NCBI GenBank assembly: GCA_934101235.1
Contig: CAKORH010000007.1
Span: 1 to 14,475 of the forward strand
DNA length: 14,475 nucleotides
Direction: 5' to 3'
From: an uncultured Bacilli bacterium
Lineage (GTDB): Bacteria > Bacillota_I > Bacilli_A > RF39 > UBA660
Below the pieces are notes generated by a model. The model did not search any database and was not told the origin of the DNA. It saw only the letters and a program-made list of their open reading frames with translations. The position numbers and the translations under genes were made by a program. Shown here one piece after another: positions 1 through 6,350 of this stretch (position 1 is the stretch's first letter; every line of letters starts with the position of its first letter).

Positions 1-824
1 CTAATGGTGATGATAAACCTGATGTTAATATAGACTATAAAGGAAATAGAACGAAAACATTTAATATTGATACTGATAATGATGGTATACCTGATTTTAA
101 TTTAATAAATCAAGATTTAGATGGTGATGGAGTATGTGATTTAAACTGTGATTTGAATGGTGATGGATGGCCTGATATAAATTTAGATTTAGATGGTGAT
201 GGTATTGCAGATATAGAAATTGATACTGATAATGATAGAAGACCAGATTTGAATTTTGATATGAATGGTGATGGAGTATGCGATTTACATTGTGATACAA
301 ATAATGATAAAAAATGTGATAAATTTTGTTTGAGTTCTGATAAATTAGAAGAAGTTGATCCAATTAATTCTGGTTCTAGTTCTAACATAGGAAATAGATT
401 ACAAACAATAAAAAGTGGAGAATTAACATTAGAATATGAGGATACTAATCAAGTATTGATAACTGATATTTATCCTGATGATCAACCTTTCTTTAACAAT
501 ACAGTACCTACTAAAAAATTTAAAGTAACAAATAAATCAGGTCTTTATATAAAGTATAATTTGAGGTGGACTGTAACTTTAAATGATTATGAATCTGATA
601 ATTTCAAATATAAAGTAGTTAGTAATAATGGAGGTTATAGTGTTGATTGGATAACAGCTCCTAAAGAAACTTCACCAATGGCTACAGAAATTATTATTCC
701 ACCATATTCTACACAAGAATATGCTATTGATTTTAAATTACAAGGAGTAGGTGGAAAACAGGATTATGATCAAGGTAAAACTTTTGCAGCATATGTTGAA
801 ATGTATTTAGATAATGAGTATTAA
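1..824 (+). CDS. Secreted Asp-repeat (Ca-binding-like) surface protein, 5' end missing
   Basis: The reading frame is open from base 3 to the TAA at 822-824, so 273 residues of C-terminal sequence are visible and the start lies upstream of the window. The first ~109 residues are tandem 12-residue units of the form DxDxDGxxDxxx, as in thrombospondin-type-3, dockerin and EF-hand-like calcium-binding loops. Three units carry a CxxxC pair (VCDLNC, VCDLHC, KCDKFC). A linker rich in Ser and Asn follows. The last ~145 residues look like a beta-sandwich domain (SGELTLEYED, KKFKVTNKSG, IIPPYSTQEYAIDF) resembling the TasA/camelysin-like exported proteins common in low-GC Bacillota; that resemblance is judged by eye. 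The protein is presumably extracellular, with Ca2+ stiffening the repeat stalk. No sortase motif or C-terminal membrane segment is present. The gene ends directly in a terminator. Function is unknown; the partial call is firm, the family call moderate. Confidence 0.75.
   Translation, partial: NGDDKPDVNIDYKGNRTKTFNIDTDNDGIPDFNLINQDLDGDGVCDLNCDLNGDGWPDINLDLDGDGIADIEIDTDNDRRPDLNFDMNGDGVCDLHCDTNNDKKCDKFCLSSDKLEEVDPINSGSSSNIGNRLQTIKSGELTLEYEDTNQVLITDIYPDDQPFFNNTVPTKKFKVTNKSGLYIKYNLRWTVTLNDYESDNFKYKVVSNNGGYSVDWITAPKETSPMATEIIIPPYSTQEYAIDFKLQGVGGKQDYDQGKTFAAYVEMYLDNEY
33..329 (+). repeat. 36-base tandem repeats encoding 12-residue Asp-rich units
   Basis: Units start at 33 (degenerate, DYKGN...), 69, 114, 150, 186, 222, 258 and 294. 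A further unit is cut by the window edge before 33. There is a single 3-residue insertion (INQ) after the unit at 69. Asp or Asn occupies positions 1, 3, 5 and 9 of most units. The unit at 114 (DLDGDGVCDLNC) and the one at 258 (DMNGDGVCDLHC) are near copies, which suggests expansion by duplication. Confidence 0.8.
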
Positions 825-839
825 TCTCATTATTTTTTT
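811..839 (+). terminator. Rho-independent terminator of the Asp-repeat gene
   Basis: An 8-bp stem (ATAATGAG at 811-818 with CTCATTAT at 826-833) is followed by a run of T to 839. The 5' arm is inside the last codons and the stop codon TAA lies in the loop, so gene end and terminator overlap. Confidence 0.75.
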
Positions 840-841
840 AT

Positions 842-868
842 AAAAAAATTAAGAAAGTATCTTAATTT
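842..868 (-). terminator. Terminator of the rnj-ZIP transporter transcript (minus strand)
   Basis: On the minus strand AAATTAAG and CTTAATTT (plus-strand 861-868 and 846-853) form an 8-bp stem with a 7-base loop, followed by a T run (plus-strand A 842-848). The stem overlaps the stop codon of the transporter. It sits 2-3 bases from the terminator of the converging plus-strand gene. Confidence 0.7.
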
Positions 869-1646
869 ATCCTAAAGCTATATCAAGTATCATCATTATA
901 CTAAAACCTAATATTGTTATAAAAGCCATTAAATCCTTCTTTTCAGTGTTTTGGCTTTCAGGTATTATTTCTTCAACTACTACATATAGCATTGCACCTG
1001 CTGCAAATGCTAATAAATAGGGAAGTATATTATTTATTTTTAATACTAATGCTGCACCTATCATTGCAGATATTGGTTCTACTATTCCTGATAGGGAACC
1101 TATAATGAATGATTTTGTTTTTGATATTCCATTACTAAGAAGTGGTAAACTTATTGCACTTCCTTCTGGAAAATTTTGTATTCCTATTCCTATTGCAAGT
1201 GTTATTGCTGATGCTATTGTTGCACCATTTAATCCATAAATTACTGAACCAAATGCAACACCTATGGCCATTCCCTCTGGAATGTTATGTAAAATTATGG
1301 AAAATATTAATAAACTTATTCTTTTTTTATTTTTATTTATTTTTTGTTCAAAAATTTTATCTCCTATGAATAGTAAAAGTGTTCCTCCTAATATACCTAT
1401 TGTTAATACTATTACTGGATTTAATCCTAGATTTTTTGACATATCCATAGCGGGATTTATAAGAGAAAAGAAACTAGCAGCTATCATTACTCCTGCTGAA
1501 ATACTTAGAAAACTATCTAGTAATGTTTTATTAAATTTTTTGAATAGAAATACACTCGCTGCACCAAAAGAAGTTATTAAAAATGTGAATATTCCAGCTA
1601 TTAAAGATTGTAGTATAGGATTTAATTCATAAAAAAAATTTAACAT
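867..1646 (-). CDS. ZIP-family divalent metal transporter (ZupT/GufA type)
   Basis: A 259-residue polytopic membrane protein with about eight hydrophobic segments, the usual size for bacterial ZIP importers. The family's metal-site motifs are visible: HNIPEG at residues 120-125 (TM4), QNFPEG at 157-162 (TM5) and VEEIIPE at 224-230. ZIP proteins of this type take up Zn2+, Fe2+, Mn2+ and similar ions across the plasma membrane; the substrate cannot be read from the sequence. In TM5 the usual HNFPEG is QNFPEG, so the TM5 metal-ligand His is replaced by Gln, which also occurs in GufA-like members. The start ATG is preceded by AGGTGA (plus-strand 1651-1656) at close spacing. The gene lies 41 bases downstream of rnj on the same strand with no terminator between them, so they are probably co-transcribed. 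Confidence 0.9.
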   Translation of the reverse strand: MLNFFYELNPILQSLIAGIFTFLITSFGAASVFLFKKFNKTLLDSFLSISAGVMIAASFFSLINPAMDMSKNLGLNPVIVLTIGILGGTLLLFIGDKIFEQKINKNKKRISLLIFSIILHNIPEGMAIGVAFGSVIYGLNGATIASAITLAIGIGIQNFPEGSAISLPLLSNGISKTKSFIIGSLSGIVEPISAMIGAALVLKINNILPYLLAFAAGAMLYVVVEEIIPESQNTEKKDLMAFITILGFSIMMILDIALG

Positions 1647-1687
1647 TTAATCACCTAATGTATTAGATGATTGTAGTTAAATTTTTG

Positions 1688-3370
1688 TTAATTATTATTT
1701 GTATTTTTTTTAACTTCCATAATAACAGGTAAGATTATTGGTCTTCTGCCTGTTAGATTATTTATAAATGGGTTTAGTTCTAAAATTATTTGATTTTTTA
1801 AGTTTATATAACTATAACCATTTTGTAGAGAATTTTTTACTATTTCTGTAACTTTTAATTCTATTTCATGAATTAATTCTCCATTTTCATTTACTAATAT
1901 AAATCCTCTTGTAGTTATATTTGGTTTAATGAGTAGTTCTTTTTTTATAGGATCAATATTAATTATTGTTACTAGTATTCCATCATTACTCATTAGTTTT
2001 CTATCTTTTATAACTACTGAACCAATGTCACCAACACGAGAACCATCAACATAAATATCTCCGGCTTGTACTTTTTTATTTGTTGTAACTTTATCTTTTG
2101 TAAATTCAAGGACGTCTCCGTTACGCATAATAAATATGTTATCAGGATTTACATCACATGATATTGCTAGGTCTCTATGTTTTTTTAACATTCTATATTC
2201 ACCATGTACTGGCATAAAATATTCTGGTTTTATTATTCTTAACATCCATTTTAATTCTTCTTGTTTTGCATGTCCTGATGTATGGATGTCTTTTAATTCA
2301 GTATTTGTGTAAACTTTAACACCTTTTAAATATAATTTATTTATTATTCTATTTATACTTGCACTATTACCTGGAATAGGGCTAGATGAGAATACTACTA
2401 TATCGTCAGGAAGTAATTGAATTTGTTTATGAGTGCCATTTGCTATTCTTGATAATGCTGCAAGTGGTTCTCCTTGTGATCCTGTACATAATATACATAT
2501 TTCATCTTTTTTTAAACTTTTTGCTGCATTAGCATCTATAAAAATTGTACTATCTGTTATTAAATTATTTTTTAATGCTATTTCTTTAGCGTTTTCCATA
2601 CTTCTTCCGAAAGTTATTATTTTTCTATTGTTTTTCTTACATGTTTCAACAATATGTTTAATTCTATATATATTAGAAGCAAATGTAGCAATTATTATTC
2701 TTGATTTTACTTTTCTAAATATATCGCTTAATGCTTCATCAACAGAACTTTCACTTTTTGAAAATCCTTCAGATAATGCATTTGTACTATCTGACATTAA
2801 AAGTTTTACTCCTTTTTTTCCTAATTCTGCCATTTTATGTATATCAGCCATAGGACCGATTGGAGTTAAATCAAATTTAAAGTCTCCTGTAGTCATTATT
2901 ATACCAACTGGAGTATGAACTACAATTGCAAAAGAATCTGGTATTGAATGTGTTGTAGTAATAAACTCTACATTCATACTTTTAAATTTGACGAATGATT
3001 TAGAATCTATTGTTATTAAATTATCATATCTAATACATTTATCTTCTAGTTTTTTTTCAATTAAATCTTTAGCAATTCTAGGAGCATATATTTTAGGTAT
3101 ATTTATGCTTTGTAATAAAAATGTTATACCTCCTATATGATCTTCATGTCCATGTGTTATAAATAATCCTCTTATTTTTTTTTCTTTTTGTTTTAAATAT
3201 GTAATATCTTGTATAACGTAATCAATTCCTAATAAATCATCTTCTGGAAACATTACACCAGCATCAATAATTATTAAATCTTGATTTGTTTCTATTACAT
3301 ACATATTTTTACCGATTTCGCCTAATCCACCTAAAGCGAATACAGACGTAGTCGTATCTTCTTTTTTCAT
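1688..3370 (-). CDS. rnj: Ribonuclease J
   Basis: A 560-residue metallo-beta-lactamase/beta-CASP nuclease, the normal length for RNase J, which combines 5'-to-3' exonuclease and endonuclease activity in mRNA decay and rRNA processing in the cytoplasm. Visible motifs: HGHEDH at 73-78 (motif II, zinc ligands), His141, GDFKFD at 162-167, SDSTNA at 193-198, GSQGEP at 297-302 (beta-CASP), HTSGHA at 363-368 and PVHGEYRM around 387-394. The C-terminal ~110 residues form the usual dimerisation/C-terminal domain. The start ATG follows AAGGAG with good spacing and the N-terminus (FALGGLGEIGKNMY) matches the family start. Whether it is the J1 or J2 paralogue cannot be decided from one copy. It heads a two-gene minus-strand unit with the ZIP transporter. 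Confidence 0.97.
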   Translation of the reverse strand: MKKEDTTTSVFALGGLGEIGKNMYVIETNQDLIIIDAGVMFPEDDLLGIDYVIQDITYLKQKEKKIRGLFITHGHEDHIGGITFLLQSINIPKIYAPRIAKDLIEKKLEDKCIRYDNLITIDSKSFVKFKSMNVEFITTTHSIPDSFAIVVHTPVGIIMTTGDFKFDLTPIGPMADIHKMAELGKKGVKLLMSDSTNALSEGFSKSESSVDEALSDIFRKVKSRIIIATFASNIYRIKHIVETCKKNNRKIITFGRSMENAKEIALKNNLITDSTIFIDANAAKSLKKDEICILCTGSQGEPLAALSRIANGTHKQIQLLPDDIVVFSSSPIPGNSASINRIINKLYLKGVKVYTNTELKDIHTSGHAKQEELKWMLRIIKPEYFMPVHGEYRMLKKHRDLAISCDVNPDNIFIMRNGDVLEFTKDKVTTNKKVQAGDIYVDGSRVGDIGSVVIKDRKLMSNDGILVTIINIDPIKKELLIKPNITTRGFILVNENGELIHEIELKVTEIVKNSLQNGYSYINLKNQIILELNPFINNLTGRRPIILPVIMEVKKNTNNN

Positions 3371-3417
3371 TTTTTCATCTCCTTAAAAAATAATTACAAA
3401 GCTAAAAGATATAAGTA

Positions 3418-3446
3418 ATTATAATATAAAATTTATGTTTTGTCTA
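3418..3446 (-). promoter_or_regulatory. Sigma-A promoter of rnj
   Basis: Read on the minus strand: -35 TAGACA (plus-strand 3441-3446), a 17-base spacer, and -10 TATAAT (plus-strand 3418-3423). The rnj SD (AAGGAG) and ATG lie downstream. Spacing is optimal and the -10 is perfect. Confidence 0.7.
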
Positions 3447-3531
3447 CTTGATAAAGAAATTATTTGAAAAATTACAAATAAAAAAAGGAAATGCAGAAAA
3501 AAAGATAATATATATAGTAGAGGGTGATAAA

Positions 3532-4821
3532 ATGAAAAGGATTTTAATAGGTATAATAGTTTTTTTATCTTTTGTAAATTTTGTAAATGCAAAAGTATAT
3601 TATGGAGACTATTACCAAGTAAGTAGTAAAGAAAAAGAAAGTGATGTATTTAATATAAAAAAATATATGATTCATAAAGAAAAAATATTTAATAATATTG
3701 ATATGGGTTATTTAGAGGATAATAATTATTATATTAAGGATTTGAATGATTACATATATTCATATGAAGATAATAAAGATAGTGATATTTATTATGTTAA
3801 TAATAATATATTGGATAAGACTACAAATAAAATAACATTATCTAATATTGGCCAGTACTTAAAAATATATGAAATACAGGTATATTATAAAAATAAATTA
3901 TTAAAATTTAATTACGATATATATCATATTTTTGATAAACAATATATATTTGATAATAAAATAGATGATAATTATGCTGAAGTTTATCTTTTTGATAATG
4001 AAATAAATATATATTTAGATAAATATTATGATATTAATGATTTAAGTATTGTTTTATATTCTAGGGAATTTTTAAATAATACTTTTTGTAGTATGAAAGT
4101 TAATGATGATATTTTTAAGCATAAAATAGATAGTTATATTACTATATTTAAATTTAATAGTAATGTAGGAAATGGAAATAAAAAAGTAGTAAAAAAATAT
4201 AGATATTATAATCAAATTATAGAAGATAAATATGAAACTATTGATTATGATTTTACCAAAATAAATGATGAAAACTATGAAGTTTATGAAGAATATTATA
4301 AAAGAGATAAGTTAGAGTTAGTAGATAATATTGTTATTGATGGTAGTCAATCGTTGAATGATTTTATTATTTATAGTAGTGGTAATGTAAATATTTCATG
4401 CGATAAAGAATTAATTGAAAATGGTATATATAATTGTGTTTATACATTAAATGATATAAAGGTAGAAAAAAATATTATTGTAGATAGAAAAGTTGATGAT
4501 GATAAAGAAGATGTTTTAGAAAAAGTTATAAAAAATAATGAAGAAGAGAAAAATTATGATATTAAAGAAGAGGTTATTAATAATAGTGATATAAAAAAAG
4601 ATAATAAGATTCAAATTAATAAAAAAATTGTTAAAGAAAATAAAGTTAAAGAAGATAAATATGAAGATAGTTTAGTAGTTAATAAGAAGAAAAATAGAGA
4701 AACTGATAAAAAAGTTAAATTAAAAAAGTCGTCTAACAATAAAATGTATTTTATTAAATTTGGTATTTTTATATTTTTGTTAAGTATCGAAGTTTTATTT
4801 TGTATATATAAAAAGAAGTAG
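3532..4821 (+). CDS. Exported, membrane-anchored protein of unknown function
   Basis: I do not recognise this gene. The start at ATG 3532 is chosen over an in-frame TTG at 3448 because AGAGGGTGA lies just upstream and the first 20 residues form a clean signal peptide (basic MKR, hydrophobic core, VNA/K cleavage site). The predicted product has 429 residues. Residues ~21-265 are rich in Asn, Asp, Tyr and Lys and look beta-rich. Residues ~266-316 resemble a small Ig-like sandwich with two Cys (NISCDK, IYNCVY). Residues ~317-403 are a highly charged Lys/Glu/Asp stalk. Residues ~404-425 are a single membrane segment followed by a YKKK tail. It should therefore sit on the outer face of the membrane (or between the spore membranes, if expressed in sporulation). 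It diverges from rnj and lies 63 bases before spoIIAA. In Bacillus that position is occupied by dacF, but no SxxK penicillin-binding motif is seen here. Confidence 0.75.
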   Translation: MKRILIGIIVFLSFVNFVNAKVYYGDYYQVSSKEKESDVFNIKKYMIHKEKIFNNIDMGYLEDNNYYIKDLNDYIYSYEDNKDSDIYYVNNNILDKTTNKITLSNIGQYLKIYEIQVYYKNKLLKFNYDIYHIFDKQYIFDNKIDDNYAEVYLFDNEINIYLDKYYDINDLSIVLYSREFLNNTFCSMKVNDDIFKHKIDSYITIFKFNSNVGNGNKKVVKKYRYYNQIIEDKYETIDYDFTKINDENYEVYEEYYKRDKLELVDNIVIDGSQSLNDFIIYSSGNVNISCDKELIENGIYNCVYTLNDIKVEKNIIVDRKVDDDKEDVLEKVIKNNEEEKNYDIKEEVINNSDIKKDNKIQINKKIVKENKVKEDKYEDSLVVNKKKNRETDKKVKLKKSSNNKMYFIKFGIFIFLLSIEVLFCIYKKK

Positions 4822-4835
4822 ATGTTTTGTCGAAT
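4814..4835 (+). promoter_or_regulatory. Possible sigma-H-like promoter for the spoIIAA-sigF unit
   Basis: AGAAGTA (4814-4820) and GAAT (4832-4835) are separated by 11 bases, approximating the Bacillus sigma-H pattern AGGAWWW / GAAT that drives spoIIA. One or two positions mismatch. A TATAAT at 4867-4872 also exists, but it would put the transcript start inside the SD. The AT-rich background makes chance matches common. Confidence 0.2.
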
Positions 4836-4884
4836 TAGTTTAAGTTTTTAGTTTAATATACTATATTATAATGGATGGTGGTTT

Positions 4885-5196
4885 ATGTTAGATATTGATA
4901 TGGAAATAAGAAATGGTATTTTATTTGTTAGATTTGATGGGGTAATAAATAAAAATACTTTTAGTAAATTAAATAATTTAATATCTATGATTAAATATTA
5001 TGGGATTAGATATTTAGTTTATAATTTTAGTAATTTATTATCTATAGATAAGAATGGATATAAATCACTATTAAATGGGTATGATGCTGTAGTAAATAAT
5101 AGTGGTAAAGTTTATGTAGTTGAAAATCAATTTAATCTAGATTATTTTGTGAGTGTTAAGAACGAATTAGCTGCCCTAAAATTATTAAATATTTAA
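4885..5196 (+). CDS. spoIIAA: SpoIIAA-like STAS protein lacking the phospho-serine
   Basis: A 103-residue single STAS domain. By eye it aligns end to end with B. subtilis SpoIIAA: IDM near the N-terminus, a L-x-x-R-x-x-G strand, IRYLVYNFSNLLSID (compare IRHIVLNLEDLSFMD) and a following helix. In SpoIIAA this loop reads D-S-S-G and its second Ser (Ser58) is phosphorylated by the kinase/anti-sigma SpoIIAB. Here it reads D55-K56-N57-G58, so the acceptor is Asn and cannot be phosphorylated. SpoIIAA normally frees sigma-F by displacing SpoIIAB, but no spoIIAB follows: the sigma gene begins 13 bases later. The SD is GGTGG before ATG. The protein may be a constitutive antagonist, may have another partner, or may be a vestige. 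The locus assignment rests mainly on its position before sigF-spoVA. Confidence 0.75.
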   Translation: MLDIDMEIRNGILFVRFDGVINKNTFSKLNNLISMIKYYGIRYLVYNFSNLLSIDKNGYKSLLNGYDAVVNNSGKVYVVENQFNLDYFVSVKNELAALKLLNI

Positions 5197-5209
5197 GGTG
5201 GGATAAGTA

Positions 5210-5872
5210 ATGCAAGAAATAATAAATAGTGATGATTTGAAGTATTTAATATTATCTATTGCTAAAAATAAATGTTTTAGTAATGTAGATAAAGATGATT
5301 TACTACAAGCAGGTTATACCGGGGCTTTAAAAGCAGTAAAAAATTATTCACAATCTATGAATACTAGTTTTTCTACTTATGCTTATAATTATATACGTGG
5401 GGAAATGTGTGAACTTATTAATAAGAGTAGAACTATTAAAGTTAGTAAAGAGTATTTAAAATTATATAAACAAATAGAAATAGCAAGAAATAAATTATCT
5501 CAACAATTGTGTAGAATACCAACTAATAAGGAACTAAGTATATATTTGGAAACACCCGAAGAAGTAATAAATGAAATATGTATTAAATGTTCTTATACAT
5601 TAAATTCTACTTCTTTAGATCAAGAAAATGATAATTTAGATGATTTTAGTTTATATAATGTAATAGGTAAATCATATGATTATGATACTAAGATTATGAT
5701 GAATGATGCTTTAGATAATTTAAGTGATTTAGAAAAACAAATAATTATTTATAGATATTATCGTGATTATACACAACAAGAAATAGCTCGAATGTTAGGA
5801 ATTAAGCAGGTTAAGGTATCTCGTATAGAGACGAAATCTAAAAAGAAGATAAAAGAATATCTTTGTGCATAA
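5210..5872 (+). CDS. sigF: Sporulation sigma factor, SigF type (short N-terminus)
   Basis: A 220-residue sigma-70 family protein of the SigF/SigG/SigB branch. Region 2 is visible as DDLLQAGYTGALKAVKNY (29-46) and FSTYAYNYIRGEM (54-66). The KVS motif of region 3 is at 78-80 (RTIKVSKEY), with the RIPTNKELSIYL helix at 102-113. Region 4.2 is an HTH at about 187-207 (YTQQEIARMLGIKQVKVSRIE), very like SigF's TQSEVAERLGISQVQVSRLE. B. subtilis SigF has 255 residues; the ~30 missing here are N-terminal, so region 1.2 is essentially absent. The ATG at 5210 has AAGGTGGG upstream. Assignment as SigF rather than SigG follows the order spoIIAA-sigF-spoVA. In sporulation it would direct early forespore transcription. 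The missing anti-sigma gene SpoIIAB raises the question of how it is held inactive. Confidence 0.87.
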   Translation: MQEIINSDDLKYLILSIAKNKCFSNVDKDDLLQAGYTGALKAVKNYSQSMNTSFSTYAYNYIRGEMCELINKSRTIKVSKEYLKLYKQIEIARNKLSQQLCRIPTNKELSIYLETPEEVINEICIKCSYTLNSTSLDQENDNLDDFSLYNVIGKSYDYDTKIMMNDALDNLSDLEKQIIIYRYYRDYTQQEIARMLGIKQVKVSRIETKSKKKIKEYLCA

Positions 5873-5895
5873 AGTATAAAAAAACTTTCATAATA
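5867..5895 (+). promoter_or_regulatory. Sigma-G-like promoter before spoVAC
   Basis: GCATA (5867-5871), a 17-base spacer, and CATAATA (5889-5895) match the sigma-G consensus GNATR / CATNNTA with suitable spacing. The -35 overlaps the stop codon of sigF. spoVA is sigma-G dependent in Bacillus. The caveat is that the predicted start would fall at the edge of the SD (GGAGG, 5901-5905). Confidence 0.4.
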
Positions 5896-5912
5896 TAAAT
5901 GGAGGTTTTTTT

Positions 5913-6350
5913 ATGGAAAAACGAGAGTATGTTGATTTAGTAAATAAGACAGTTCCTAAAGTTAGAAAGTTACCACATACTATACTTGCTTTTTTAAGTG
6001 GAGGGTTATTGGGGGCTTTTTCAGAGGTATTAAGAGCTTTATTAGTTAATTATTATAAGATTAATAATGATGTAGCTGTATCAAGTATTATTCTAATACT
6101 TATATTTAGTGCTTGCTTTTTAACTGCTTTTTTTGATTTTGATAAATTAGTTGTTAAATTTAAAGCAGGTTTAATTGTACCTATTACTGGTTTTGCTCAT
6201 TCTATACAAAGTTGTGCGTTAGATTATAAGAAAGATGGTGCAATAACTGGTTTGGGTTCTAATTTTTTTAAGTTAGCAGGTTCGGTTATTTTATATGGAA
6301 TTGTTAGTGCTTTTGTATTTACTATTTTAAGGGTGGTGTTTTATGGCTAG
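5913..6350 (+). CDS. spoVAC: Stage V sporulation protein AC
   Basis: A 145-residue membrane protein with about four hydrophobic segments, matching SpoVAC in length (about 150 in Bacillus) and motifs: KLPHTILAFLSGGLLG near residues 19-35, and AGLIVPITGFAHSIQSCALDYKKDGAITGLGSNFFKLAGSVILYG through the C-terminal half (quoted here only as landmarks PITGFAHS and KDGAITGLGSN). SpoVAC is part of the inner-forespore-membrane channel that moves Ca-dipicolinate into the developing spore and releases it at germination; it has been described as a mechanosensitive channel. The SD GGAGG is 7 bases before the ATG. It opens a spoVAC-AD-AE unit and overlaps spoVAD by 8 bases. Confidence 0.95.
   Translation: MEKREYVDLVNKTVPKVRKLPHTILAFLSGGLLGAFSEVLRALLVNYYKINNDVAVSSIILILIFSACFLTAFFDFDKLVVKFKAGLIVPITGFAHSIQSCALDYKKDGAITGLGSNFFKLAGSVILYGIVSAFVFTILRVVFYG

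Noticed and set aside
97..388. Two long minus-strand open frames opposite the Asp-repeat gene
   Set aside because: They are antisense shadows of the repetitive GAT/GGT codons, with low-complexity His/Tyr/Ser products and no SD.
1142..1632. Plus-strand open frames opposite the ZIP transporter
   Set aside because: Hydrophobic products are expected from the complement of a membrane protein; the minus-strand gene has clear ZIP motifs.
2433..2918. 161-codon plus-strand open frame inside rnj
   Set aside because: It lies opposite the conserved catalytic and beta-CASP region of RNase J, with no SD or recognisable domain.
3448..3531. TTG-started 28-residue N-terminal extension of the exported protein
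   Set aside because: There is no SD before the TTG, it would hide the signal peptide, and ATG 3532 has a good SD.
5873..5888. Small AAAGT/ACTTT hairpin after sigF as a terminator
   Set aside because: Only about five A/T-rich pairs with no T run after the stem; better explained as part of the promoter region.
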